Assembly: GCA_018902385.1 (NCBI GenBank)
Contig: JABSSW010000015.1
Location: 558,001 to 622,000 of the forward strand
Direction of reading: 5' to 3'
Origin: Physcia stellaris
Taxonomy: Eukaryota; Ascomycota; Lecanoromycetes; Caliciales; Physciaceae
DNA length: 64,000 bases
Under the pieces are notes generated by a model. It saw only the letters and a list, made by a program, of their open reading frames with translations, made no database searches and had not been told where the DNA came from. Positions 11,250-23,800 of the stretch are shown piece by piece. Both the position numbers and the translations under genes were made by a program. How positions within the stretch are numbered: position 1 is the first letter of the stretch; each line of letters opens with the position of its first letter.

Positions 11250-11588
11250 GCTTCAGGGCTAAGCAGATAGGGTTAGAGCTATTTTCCCCTTCTTATTCCC
11301 TTCCTGCTACCAGTGATTCTTCCTCGATAGCTGATTAGTGATTGACAATACATATCAACAAAGGTACCGAGACTGGCTTTGTTTGATAGTTACAAATCTG
11401 GTTACGTCAATGCTACATGTCTGTTATTGTTACAAGATGAACCACACACGATGTCAAGTTTTGTAGCTGACGGCCAAACAAAGTGATACATTTTGGGGTC
11501 ATTGAAGGCTGCTAACATCTACTCTAGAAGGCACTCGTGGGGAGCATTCGAGCTCGTCCCACGAAGTCCCAGACTTAGGCGAACTACC

Positions 11589-12131
11589 TTAACCAGTCGT
11601 TGTGTACTGCACACAAGCTTGGCAACGACATTTAATACCGTAAAATTCCAACTTCTCTTGTCTCTCTTGCTGACTGAGCGGTGGGTCTTGTTCGATGTAT
11701 GAGATGAAGATCTCTTCACCCTCACTTATGTTTCTCGTGGCCATGATCTTACCAAGGGCTCCATCATAGCTCATAAAGCTGTTGCGTCGGCATGAATGGT
11801 TGATCCGAGATATTTCCAAAAAGATGCCAGAAAAAGCCCGCTGAGGCCACTGAAAACTGTTCAGCATCCATTTCTTCACGATCGAGCCTCTAGGCCATGG
11901 ACCATCACCGTGCAATTCCTCAAAGGCCTTTTTCTGGGTTGGTTGCAAATTTTCGTAGGCTTTGATGGCGTCTACGGGTTCCCAGGCTATTTCACCGTCT
12001 CGTTCGACTGCCGGAACTGCGGCTAGGCAAGGCTCCTCTATGATGACAGCTCCTTCTGGGATGTTCGCCATTGCGAACATCCCTTGGCCGTGAATAGGTG
12101 ATGACCGTATCTCATACAGAGAAGGAGCCAT
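11589..12131 (-). CDS. Short SET-domain protein with altered NHSC motif
   Basis: Protein of 180 aa starting at the ATG at 12131. The open frame reaches further upstream but has no earlier ATG. It is almost entirely a SET domain: YEIRSSPIHGQGMFAMANIP (GxGxF region), ISRINHSCRRNSFMSYDGAL, EGEEIFISYIEQDPP and the post-SET cysteines GIKCRCQAC. It ends a few residues after the post-SET motif, so it lacks the helical C-terminal region of the SET protein at 6.0-7.2 kb. The usual NHSCxPN motif reads NHSCRRN, so the proline before the conserved asparagine is arginine. The pair looks like old paralogues sharing LxPxQ and (R/K)xW(E/M)xNxF patterns. Activity is plausible but unproven. An unrecognised 3' exon cannot be excluded. 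Confidence 0.7.
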   Translation of the reverse strand: MAPSLYEIRSSPIHGQGMFAMANIPEGAVIIEEPCLAAVPAVERDGEIAWEPVDAIKAYENLQPTQKKAFEELHGDGPWPRGSIVKKWMLNSFQWPQRAFSGIFLEISRINHSCRRNSFMSYDGALGKIMATRNISEGEEIFISYIEQDPPLSQQERQEKLEFYGIKCRCQACVQYTTTG

Positions 12132-13273
12132 CGAGCTATAGCTAGAAGTTGCAACAGGAATGACAATGGAGATCACAAGGAATTGAAAAGACTACCAAAG
12201 ATAGAGCAGCTTTGCACTAGGAGAGTCAAGATATTGGAGCAGATATCAAGTTTCAAACCCTGAAAGCAGTTAGGTGAATTGCTGAAGGGCAGAGCATGCT
12301 ACTTATACAAGCAACAACAGATGGAGACCGCAATGAGATTAGTGAGGTCAAACCCAAATCACACGATGAGCTGTTCATTACATCAGACGCTGTTCAGGCT
12401 TCGGCACCGTTCATCTTATGTTTGTTCAACACGTGGTGGTGGCATTGGCAGATTTCGACATGTTGTCAACCTCGTCAGCAGAATCACAAACGCAAGATAT
12501 CAAGTCACCGAACAACAATGTGGACCTCAACCATAGGGGCTGGCTCTTTGTTGTCTTGATCCCGTTCCAGCTCATGGAGACTGGGACCTCAATGCAAGGA
12601 TCAGCCAGAAATAAATCAATTTGCTAAAGACAGGGGTGAACTGGTCTTGTTGCTATTACGAGCATACCCTCTGGCGTAGGCTGTAGGAAAGGTGTCCTCC
12701 ATCGTTGTAAAAGGCCAAGTAAGAGCCTTGAGCTTAGTCGAATGGCTACAGTTTTTATTTTGGCATCTAGCAACCAGAAAGTTGGACAAGAAACCGAATA
12801 CACGACTTTGAGTTGTAGAATTCTGCCGATTCGAGTATTACATGGACTTAAACACTCTGACGGGCTCACGATGCTGATGCTGCGAAGTCTCAACCAGGGC
12901 GATATTATCCCTGAAGCTCCTTCGCCGGTTCCAAGCGGGAAAATCGCCAATGAGCACAGACATATAGGAGACACCCTGCTTGAAAGATTTCAGAACACTG
13001 ATAACCAGATTCCTAGTATAGAATACAAGATAATACAAAAACAGACGAGTCCAACTCATCCAGGTATCACATATATATACACCCCATCAGCGTTGCTTCC
13101 TGTATTTTCCAGTCCCTTTCATTCCATCCATGTGTGCGTTTCAGTCCTATACACATACCACCATGGTCAAATGACCAGAATCCCCAAACGCCTCGCTATG
13201 CTTTCCAGGCTTCTTATGTACTGTAGTCCGTATACGTTCCCACCAATTCCCAAAGAGATCCCTTTCCTTCCAA
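12132..13273. other. Intergenic stretch, nothing recognised
   Basis: About 1.1 kb between the short SET gene and the 3' end of the metallo-beta-lactamase-like gene. A rightward open frame of 182 codons at 12742-13290 has poor amino-acid composition for a protein and no motif, and it runs antisense into the end of the next gene, so it is not called. Confidence 0.4.
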
Positions 13274-14506
13274 CTAAGCCTTCACCTTAAGATCCTCCCC
13301 ACAGTCCAGCACCACGACACCAGTCCCTCCTTTGCCCTTAGCAACCATCTCCCGAACCTCTTCTGCATTGTATTTCCTCGTCACGACTTTCTTCACAGAT
13401 AGCCCGGTGTTGTCTTTGTCCTCATCGTGGGCGCTTATCCAGTACTTGGCCATGAGGTTATGAGCTATTTCGACGCCTCCGGGAAGGCCGGCGTTGACGT
13501 TGCCGCCCAGCCACCACGGGTTTTCGACGCGGTCGAAGGAGTGGAGAAGCGCCGTGAGCGGAAGGGCGGCGGTAGATACAAGGTGTGAGGAGGCGTAGGG
13601 GCGGATGAGTGAGTAAGGGACACCGTGGGGCGAGTAGATGAGGGAGAGAGTTTTTTCGGGTACCGGTCTCGAGGCGTTGAAAGAGTACATGGATGATATA
13701 GACGCAGAGGCGGAATGTGAGGGTGCGGTGATGTTTGTGGATGCAGATGTCGCTGGAGACAAAGGAGATGAGGCTTCGGAAGCGGTTGCGGTACTGGATG
13801 AAATGGTGCTGATCCTCTGGTTCGGCGACTCCGGTGGTGTCGGTGGGAAAGTGTACGGTGCTGTCTGCGGTCGAGGTGCCTCCCTTGGACAGTCGAAGGT
13901 GGAGTTCAGAGGAGGAGTAGGTAGGGAGAAGTTGGTGGGGCGCGTTACTTTGGAAGAGGGCGGACGATAGGTTATGCCAATTGCGTTGTGGAGGCCGGAG
14001 ACGTCGAGCTTTGCTGGGATGAAAGCAATGGTAGCTTCGCCCGGGAGACCGCCTAGAGAGATCGGAGGGATATAGAAGCGTATAACAGAGTCGGGCTTAC
14101 GGTCTGAGTACGCCGGTAGAGAGTGCACTCTTGAAGGGTCGAAATGCTTCATGGCGTGGATCTTCTTGGCTGCTGCCGGGTGTGCGAGAATCACCGTCGA
14201 TTGGGAAGTCGGGTCCAGTTGGCGCAAAGTAGCTTCATGGCAATGATCCGGCTTGTCCTGAGAAACAAGCACAACGTGAGGTTCGGGGATATGCGAGAGA
14301 TTGGAGATGCACGATGCGACGGTGTGTTTGGAGGAAAGGAACTTGGGGTGCCACATGGTGCTTGGACCGCTGAGCCATGGATCCACAAGAACGCTGAAGG
14401 TCCCTGGCGGTTGCTGATGATGTGGCGACTGAGAGGGTTGTTCTTTGGGAGAGAAGGTAAGTAGGAAGGTAGTGTCGCCATTGAGATGTTTGACGTTCAG
14501 AGACAT
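13274..14506 (-). CDS. Metallo-beta-lactamase superfamily (UlaG-like) protein
   Basis: Single-exon protein of 410 aa. The N-terminal half has the fold's early strands, NGDTTFLLTFSP, FSVLVDPWLSGP and HVVLVSQDKPDHCHEATLRQ. The last corresponds to the metal-binding HxHxDH region but is written SQDKPDHCHE, so the canonical first histidines are replaced and only DHCHE remains. A long low-complexity Ser/Thr/Pro segment (about residues 190-285) interrupts the domain before the final part, PHGVPYSLIRPYA and NPWWLGGNVNAGLPGGVEIA. This form is recurrent in fungal proteins annotated only as beta-lactamase-fold hydrolases. Function is unknown, and the divergent metal motif may mean altered chemistry. The start is the first ATG of the frame. 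Confidence 0.75.
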   Translation of the reverse strand: MSLNVKHLNGDTTFLLTFSPKEQPSQSPHHQQPPGTFSVLVDPWLSGPSTMWHPKFLSSKHTVASCISNLSHIPEPHVVLVSQDKPDHCHEATLRQLDPTSQSTVILAHPAAAKKIHAMKHFDPSRVHSLPAYSDRKPDSVIRFYIPPISLGGLPGEATIAFIPAKLDVSGLHNAIGITYRPPSSKVTRPTNFSLPTPPLNSTFDCPREAPRPQTAPYTFPPTPPESPNQRISTISSSTATASEASSPLSPATSASTNITAPSHSASASISSMYSFNASRPVPEKTLSLIYSPHGVPYSLIRPYASSHLVSTAALPLTALLHSFDRVENPWWLGGNVNAGLPGGVEIAHNLMAKYWISAHDEDKDNTGLSVKKVVTRKYNAEEVREMVAKGKGGTGVVVLDCGEDLKVKA

Positions 14507-17500
14507 GACGTATGGTGCGTGGCTTGCTGCAGCATGGAGACGGTAATTCCCTAGATGATAACGACCTCCATCGTCAAACTCTCAGACAGGATGCCAGTCT
14601 TAGACAATGTCGTCGAGTCGCTCTTTGAATTTCGGCACGAAGGATTATCAAAGGAACAAAAAGCAGCGCGGTCGAGGGAAAACGAAGGGAAAGCCAAAAA
14701 GTGTAAGAATTGGCGATGGGACGAAAGTAAGGCACAGGCGAGCCAGGCAGGTGCTTGTGCAGTGTTGCCGCAAAATACTCATCATACTCGAATGAGACAG
14801 GCCATTTCCGTTCTCTAGCCAATCATTGCCTTGGGGGCCGATGCCTCTCGCCGGCCACCATCCTTGTCGTCCGTTTATAGCTGCCTCCTGCCCGGATTCG
14901 AAGGTCTCTGCCGATCCTCGTCACGATTCACCTATCGGCTCTGCTCATTTCGGCCGCCGTCGTATTGCGCTTCGCTTGAAGCAATCGGATCGTGGGCGAT
15001 GAATCGAGCATCACTCGCACACAACGCCTCGAGAAGCCCCGGGATGTGTACCTACTCGTGTGAGTGCCTACTAGTACGTACTTACGGAGTTTGGGGCAAG
15101 CAAGCTGTAATTACCCTTGGAATTGACTGCATTTCCTCGAATTACAGTAAGGTAGGACTTCGCTATAAGGACTCGTTTAAAGAGGACTGAAAGTTTCATT
15201 ACCGAAAATTTCTTTATGAGGTGTCAACCTTGGGGTCCAAGCCTTCTAAATACAGACCCCTACGGAGTAATGTGTCTTCGTAAGCCTGGTGGCGAAACTC
15301 GGCGAGGAGTTTTGGAAGGTTTGGATGACTATGTTTTCCTATCATTGAACTTAGAAGCGCTTCCTATTCTATCCTAGTATCATAGCTTCCCCAACTTAGC
15401 CACCACAAGAACTGATGACGGGGTTGAAGCTACTTGCAGGCATCCTCTCATATACCATAGTACTATGTTAATTTTCGAATGATGTTTCCCATGTTTCTCT
15501 CTACCTTCGAAATACACAAACAAAGCGAGACGCCGTGATCCGGAGCAGCCAGCTGTTATTAGCTAATTCTAGCAACATTATAACCCGACCTCAACACCCC
15601 TAGTGATTGTGGCACAACTGGCTTGGTGGGAGCGGCCATGTTGGGCTAGGCCACACGAAGAAGCTGTTTGGGTGATGAAGTAGCGACGAGAAGGGAGATC
15701 GCAGCACAATAGGCTCATTGTACACTGCCTTTCTATCACCAGTGACAGCTTTCGTTGTTCCTGCAAGGCTGCTGTAATCTACAGGGACTCTCTCTGCGTC
15801 TCTCGATGAGACAGACCGACCTTCATGAGCCGATGAGGGTCTTTGGAGAGCAAACATGGACTGGATTGACAGTTCATCAGCGACAGAATCCTTGTACGAG
15901 AACCCTCGGCCATCACAAATCTATGGGAGACCCCGACATAGCTTGAAAATACCTGAGTTCTAGCTTTCACACCACACGGATCGGCTGCATCAAACGTAGA
16001 GGCTACTCAACAGGCAGCTAAAGGCGCTGTTAGTGTTAAAGCGCAGTCTGTCTACTACTCAACGTCTGTCAGACGGTCAGACGAGCTTTCGCTGACGTCT
16101 GAGACACTCCATCCTTTCCTGAGTCATACCCTTATGCTGTCATCACTTGCTCAGCTGAGTTCGTGGATGGACTGACGGAAAGCTACCCGTTGACTGTGCT
16201 TTCATTTGAAACAGGGCTATCTCTGTACCAGCACCACATAAGTAGATCAAGGGCCGTCAGGAGTGGCGAAAGATGTAGCAAATAGAGACTTGATCGCCGA
16301 GACTTTCAGGTTCGAGGAAAAAGGACGACACAGTTTGATGGGTCGGGATTGCCACGTGTGTGGCTGTCGTCTTTGAAGCACGGAGATTCACGGAAGAAAT
16401 ATTTTGCCAGTCACTGATTGACCTGCCTACCATCGAAAGACGTTGTGGGCGCCCCAATCTATCGTTCTAGCTTTTTTGGAAGAACAAATTGCTGATATGT
16501 CGGATTCGTGAGATGAATCATCTTCGAGACTTTGGGTAGGTCACAGCGAGTCCATCAAGCCCGTATTTCTGGAACATATGGAACGCCTGCAGTCATTGAG
16601 AATGCTGAAAGCAGAGATGGCAGGGACACGATGTCTTATCGTTGCTCAAATGCTGTGTGTATGAAAAGTCCCTGGTTGGCTCTCTTCAATCTTTCAATGA
16701 TCGGGATTTCAATGACCAATCCTTCTAGATCTCATACGTGATATGTTAACAATCTGTTCAAGCTAGGTACCAAATGATGCCTTTCATTCACTGATGTTGC
16801 TGGTGTTTTCGCATCGTAGAAGGCCTCCTGTCTCTCACTCCCCAAAAGACGGGATGAATAAGTTATGCAAGCCATTGCGGAAGTCTCGGTAAGGATCTAG
16901 ACCCTTTTTCTCCGCATCGCATCACGTGATTCAGCCTCGCCCTTTGTAGGGTTCCAAATTACAAGGTATCGAGCTGTAGCTTGCCATGAAGATCCACTTG
17001 CGAGAGGCATTCGAATCCGAGTCCTGTACCTGTGTCATTCCAGACGACTCACATCTTCCGCTCCTCTTGAAAAACCCCCATGTTCGACTGTGCGGCCACG
17101 TGCAGTAGGTGGCTTTCCTCGCTTGAGACAGGCTCACTGGGTCGCCAATACTTTGATCGTCCCGCCGCTCATGTTGCAGCAACCTGGGTTCTCCCCACAT
17201 TCAGACACCTTACACGTACTCTTCGGAGCACGTAGTGCATGCTGAGCACCGTTGTGCTGCTTCGACAATGACCAAAGGCAATGCTACCAGCAAGCATGTT
17301 TCCGCTACTGGCCATAAAGTCGCCCGACGACTCCATGATAAGGTAATGGGCGCATCCGAGCCAAGTTCAAAAAGAGCCCATCCACAGGTGCGAACGGGGG
17401 AAAAGGATCTGTGAGTACTACCTGTACCCTTCCGAATCCGCGAAACCCTTCTGGTATCCAACGGTATAACTGAGAGCCTGCTACCTTGGAATGCCGTCGC

Positions 17501-17747
17501 CACTGCTGCCACCAGCGATGGGCAATCGACCGCCCAACCCGTCTCAACTCGGCACCGTCGACAAATAATCCGGACCTGATCTCATAGATTCTAGACTCGG
17601 ATTTTAATTGTCTGCTTTCGTCCGTCGAGTTTCGGCCGCTACAACTACCTATCGTCGCTAAGATGACAATTCCAACCGGTGTCATTGTTCTCGATCTGCG
17701 ATTCTTCTGTGAGATCACTCGACTGACCTACTTGTGTGACATACTAG
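14507..17747. other. 3.2-kb gene-free region upstream of adenylate cyclase
   Basis: No open frame here has a recognisable domain, splice continuity or coding-like composition on either strand, and I see no tRNA-like cloverleaf or tandem repeat. The region between the divergent metallo-beta-lactamase-like and adenylate cyclase genes is long compared with the other gaps. It may hold the adenylate cyclase promoter, 5' untranslated exons and possibly its first coding exon. An unrecognised non-coding RNA is possible but not supported. Confidence 0.5.
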
Positions 17748-17837
17748 GTCCCCAAAACTTATCAAGCTCCACTGGACAATCTATCAGGCGGAACCTTCTT
17801 CTCAGATTCGCCAGATGACTCGCCTCAGGACCCGCTC

Positions 17838-20800
17838 ATGTCCGGTACGATCCGCGATTGTCCACAAGATGCTGCAAATATAGATCCTTCGCGAAGACAA
17901 TTGCCTTCTTTTTCGCATCGCCCACCATCAGATCAAAACGCCAATCGGGATATAGCGCCTTGGGCGAATGAAGGACCTGACCTAGGCGGAGGTTTACCGT
18001 CCCACGGGTTTCTCGAGAACAATGGGAGAAACCAGCGACCCTCGTCGTTTCGACCTGATACGAGCCGGAGTGGGGCCAGCGATTCGCCAGATGCAATGTT
18101 CTGTGGAGATGAGCGCAGACCGTCAATGGTCAGTGCTACTAGCGTGAGCAGCCAGAACTCCAATCCCAGAACAAACAACGCTAGAGGTGCACACCACAAG
18201 AAGCTTGCGGGCATCTTTGTGAGTGACGGAGTTGAGTCATCGAGGAGCTCAGACACAAGTATAGCAACTACAGGCAAGCGCGACTTTTCACCCTCGTCGT
18301 ACACAGGGCGGAATAATTCTGTGTATACTCAAAACAGTCTGGACGGGCCGCCAACATCTGCCAGCAGTTCTCGGCCTCGGACTCCACCTTCTAGCGATGT
18401 CACACCTTGGTTGTTCCAAAACTACAATGTAAGTCCACGTGTGTGTGTTTGTGCTACGCAATCACATCAAGTTTGCGTCCCGACGTGGGTGAGTCGGTAG
18501 TCACATGCATTATGGCTGTATTTCATGTCATTACCGAGTTGTATGTCTGTGGATCGTACTTTCCAGTCCTGTCTTCCCAGATATTATCAAAGGTCCAGCG
18601 TGACATCTTCGAGCTTTGGGTGTCCGTAGATAATATGGGCCTTTTGCATCATTATCTCGCAGCACTGGGGAGCTACTTATCTCTATTCCGAAGTCGCAAG
18701 AAGCGGTGCACTTTCTCTAACGATTGTTCTTCGTTCGAAACTGACAAAGATGAATTATTGCAGGATTTCCAGCAATATGGAGATGCTCCAGTGCGTGACG
18801 CACCTGCCGGTCCTGACAGAGAGCGACATGCGGAAGCTGATGTTTCGGCATCCACTCCGCACCACCATCATCACCACAGACTACATTTTCCAGGACATCG
18901 CCACACGCGGAGCAGGGAAGAGCCCCCGAGGCCGCCGTTCAAAGATTCCAACAACGCGTATCCTGTCCGACCGTCAAAGCACCGCCAAGACTCATCAGCA
19001 AGCTTGCGCAGTAATCTGAAAGATTCCATATCTGCTCCGATTACCTCGAGAAGTACGATGCCAGTTCGGGGGTCAAGTCCAACGCCCAGCATTAATAGCG
19101 GAACCAGCAGGAATGATTCCATCACTGGTCAGCGTTCGCCAGCGGACGGCCAGTCTGGGAAACGCGGGTTATTCTCCAAAATCCGGCGACATAAGGGTGA
19201 CCGTGGGCCCCACGACTCACTAACACATCTCATGGGATCCACGAGATCACTGCATGATTCATTGAATGACACTCGTTATGAAACCTTTGATTATTCACCT
19301 CAGAAAGTGGCTCGCAATGGCAGTATCGCTACTTTCGAAAGTGGCTCCACCGCAAAACCTGGCGACTTCAATGATTTGGACTATCCGTCGTCCAAGAAGG
19401 AGACCAATTCTTCGCGGATTTTACATAGTGGAAAGTTTCCACGACCTATACGTCGAGGTTTCAGCTACGAAAATCCAAATTCCAAAGACGCGGAAAGGGC
19501 GCGGAAAGATTCAGAGGCAAAAGACTCGCTGTGGGCTCTTGACACTAACCTAGACGATATGGAAGGCATAGTCAATCCGAACGCTTCGACAGCTACCGCG
19601 CCCTACGGTGGAATATTCTTGGGCGAAGGGCCCATCGAGGAGGAACCACGAAAGGCTTCTCAAGATGCCGCGCACTCTAATGATCCTGGAGCATGGGACG
19701 CACCCGATTCTTGGGCCGTCAAGAAAGCTGGCGACGAGATCATGGGCAGGTTGCGGGAAATTGACGAAACAGGGACCCCACAAAAAGTGGAGGACGATGG
19801 CACACCACACTGCGTCCGTGTCTTTCGTATTGACTCTACATTCGCTACTTTATCCACAGGTGTTAACACGACTGTCTCTGAGATCCTCCAAATGCTGGGG
19901 AAGAAGTCTTTTCTCCAAGATGATCTGGACAACTATCAGATAATCATGCGCAAACATGACCTCCAGAGACAACTGGCGCCTAGTGAGCGCCCTGTTGCAA
20001 TACAGAAGCGACTACTCGAGCAGGCGGGCTACACGGGCAAAGACCGCATCGAAGAAATTGGACGTGAAGACAACAGCTATCTCTGCCGCTTCACCTTCGT
20101 ACCAACGAAGCTTAGCGGCTATTACAGCCTGGAGAAAGACCCGGCATATGGAAAGATGCAGAAATTTAGCTCCGTGGACTTGTCCGGACGAAGCCTTGTG
20201 ACGATTCCAATCACTCTATATCAGAAAGCTACTGAAATCTTGTCGCTCAATCTATCGCGCAATCTGGCTCTTGACGTTCCAAAGGACTTCATTCAAGGTT
20301 GCATCAACCTGAGAGAGATTAAATTTGCTGGCAACGAGGCGTGGCAGCTTCCGCCCAGCTTCAGTCTCGCTACAAGGTTGACCGTGCTAGACCTCTCAAA
20401 TAATCGTCTCGAACAGCTGGAGCACGCAGAGCTAGATAAATTGCAAAACCTGATCAGCATAAAGCTTTCGAATAACCAACTCAATCGTCTGCCTGCATAT
20501 TTCGGAAACTATCGTGCTTTAAGGAGCTTGAATCTGTCATCCAACTACTTTGAGACCTTTCCAGACTTCTTATGTGGGCTTACGTCGCTTGTGGATCTGG
20601 ACATAAGCTTCAATATGATCAAGTGTCTGCCGAACATTGGACAGCTTACCGCCCTGGAGAGGTTTTGGGCCACTAATAACCTCCTGTCTGACTCTTTCTC
20701 TGAGGATTTCAAGAACCTCAGTAGTCTTAAAGAGGTGGACATACGGTTCAATGCCTTGTCAAACATCGATGTCCTGTGCGAGCTTCCACGACTGGAGCAA

Positions 20801-23800
20801 CTAATGGTCGGCCATAATGCGATCTCTCAATTTAAAGGAAACTTCAATAAGATCCGGACACTCTACCTAGATCACAATCCAGTGACGGTCTTCGATCTCA
20901 AAACTGCAGCGCCAGGCTTGGCCTCCTTGAACATCGCGTCAGCAAAGCTATCCCAAATGGAAGATTCTATTTTTGAGCGGATGCCAAATCTTACGAAGCT
21001 TAATCTCGATAAGAATCATTTTGCCGGTCTGTCTAGTGATATCTGCAAACTCACGAAACTAGAATACCTAAGCATTACACAAAACCCACTCAATAGCCTG
21101 CCAGCCAGTATCGGTAAGCTTGAAAGGCTTCACTTCCTTGATGTGCGCGAATGCAACCTCAAAAAGCTACCCGTTGAGCTCTGGAGTTGCCACAAGCTTG
21201 ATACTTTGAATGTGTCGTCTAATGTCCTTGAATCGTTCCCCAAACCTACTACTCCCCAACAGGAGAGATTAGCTAACGAGGCGGCCCTGGGTCCGGCCAA
21301 TGCTGGTTCTAATCCAGCATCAGGCGACGATGAACTGGGCAAACTCGAAGGTTTCAACAATCGTAGGCCGAGTCAGTCTGCTGGTGGCCTTCTCAGCGTC
21401 GGGAACTCTCCAGGTGGCAGTACAAGGAATGGATCCATCGTTTCTATCTATGGACCAGGCGGACGAAAGGCCTCCGTCATCTCGAGAACTCCGACAGATG
21501 GTAGCATGGGGCCCCCTTCTTCTGAAAGGAAGGAGGCAAGCAAACCTCAACAAAAGCTCCAGAAAACTTTCGCTGGCTCATTGAAACATTTATACATGGC
21601 AGACAATAGACTTACCGACGATGTCTTCGACGACATTGTCATGCTCCCAGAACTCCGCGTCCTCAACCTCTCCTACAACGAGATCTATGACATTCCACAA
21701 GGATCTTTACGTTGTTGGCAACATCTCAATGAGCTTTATCTATCCGGTAACGGATTGACGAGTCTGCCATCAGAAGACTTAGAGAACATTACATCCCTTA
21801 AAGTTCTCCACATAAATGGCAACAAATTTCAAGTTCTTCCCGCAGAATTGGGCAAGCTTAATAAACTTGCCATTCTGGATGTTGGCAGTAACACTCTCAA
21901 ATACAACGTCTCCAATGTGCCATATGATTGGAATTGGAATTGGAATAGGAATCTGAAATACCTTAACTTCTCTGGAAACAAACGACTCGAGATTAAGCCT
22001 AGCCGAGCATTTGCTGCGAATGGAGGACAGCAGATGGACCTTACGAGTTTCTCCATGCTACACAATCTTCGGATCCTGGGTTTGATGGATGTGACCTTGA
22101 CAACACCGGCAGTACCTGAGCAAAATGAAGACCGCCGAATCCGGACGTCTGGCTCCCTCGCTGGTGCTATGGCATATGGCATGGCTGATAGCCTTGGGAA
22201 GCATGAACATCTCTCAACTATCGACATGGTAGTCCCAAAATTTAGGGGCCATGACACTGAAACCTTGCTTGGAATGTTCGATGGACAGGTATCTTCAGCT
22301 GGAGGTTCTAAGCTAGCACAATACCTCCATGACAATTTTCAGACGCACTTTTCTGAAGAACTTGATAAAGTCAAGAAAGATAAGGAAATGGGAGGGAAAG
22401 ACACTCCATGGGATGCTCTGAGAAGAACCTTTCTTGCTCTCAACAAGGATCTTGCGACTGCCGCTAGTCAAACATTTGACGAGAAAGAGCACAGGATACC
22501 CCAAACAACCCATCGAGGTTCTATATCTGCGCAGCAGTTGACTTCGGATGATTTGATGTCAGGGGGTGTTGCCACCGTAGCATTCCTTGACAATATGGAG
22601 CTCTACATAGCCAACGTTGGAGATGCTCGAGCTTATCTCATTCAATCGGACGGAATGGCGAGAAGCTTAACAAAGAAACACAGTCCAGAACAAGAGCGGG
22701 CTCGCATACGTGAAGCTGGAGGCTATGTTTCACGGCATGGGAAATTGAACGACGTTTTGGAGGTCTCCCGTGCCTTTGGTTACATCCAGATGATGCCAGC
22801 GGTCATGGCTGCACCTGAAATAAGCCAGATAACTCTAGACGAAAAAGACGAGATGATCCTCATAGCATCTCGGGAACTATGGGAGTACCTCACAGTGGAA
22901 TTTGTGCTTGATGTTGCGCGCTCTGAACGCGGCGATCTCATGCGTGCCGCCCAAAAATTAAGGGACCTGGCCATGGCTTTCGGAGCGACAGGCAAAATCA
23001 TGGTGATGATGATAGGTGTCAGTGATCTCAAAAAGAGGGAACGCAATCGTAAACGGAAGGAAAGCTTGTCTATGGATCCGACTCGCGACCAGGATGATCA
23101 GCTCTTCCAGACCAGGAGTCGAGGACTCAAACGACGAGAGACGGACCGCCCTGACGATTCGACTCTACAAAGACTAGATCGAGAGATAGATCCACCTACT
23201 GGAGACCTTGCCATGATCTTCACTGACATCAAAAGCTCTACTGCTCTTTGGGAAGCTTACCCTGTACCCATGCGATCAGCGATCAAAACACATAACATGG
23301 TCATGCGAAGGCAGCTTCGATTGATCGGTGGATATGAAGTCAAAACCGAAGGTGACGCCTTCATGGTCTGTTTTCCTACAGCTACCTCAGCTTTATTGTG
23401 GTGCTTTTCCGTTCAAGCCGCCCTCTTAGAAGCGGCTTGGCCGGCCGAGATATTGAGCAGCGATCATTGCAGAGAATACCGTGACTCCGATGACAATGTC
23501 ATCTTCCGTGGACTTTCTGTGCGTATGGGTATCCATTGGGGCAACCCTGTATGCGAAATGGACCCAATTACAAGGCGTATGGACTACTTCGGCCCAATGG
23601 TGAACCGCGCAGCTCGAGTGTCCGGTGCCGCAGATGGTGGCCAAATCTATGTTTCCTCGGACTTTATCGGTGAAGTACAGCGGACGCTCGAGACCTATGC
23701 AGATTCGGATCGTTCAGGGTCTACCGGGTCTGACGAGGCAAACGATGATTATATGGGCGCCGCTATCCGACGGGAGCTCAGGTCTCTCAGCAGTCAAGGC

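Noticed and set aside
12742-13290. Rightward frame of 182 codons
   Set aside because: No motif, protein-like composition or splice context; overlaps the end of a real gene antisense.
15500-17720. Several minus-strand frames of 60-137 codons upstream of adenylate cyclase
   Set aside because: No domain, no coding-like composition and no splice continuity between them.
18407-18763. The N-terminus of the largest adenylate cyclase open frame
   Set aside because: It is intron 1 read through; the GTAAGT donor at 18429 and CAG acceptor at 18763 join the true frames.
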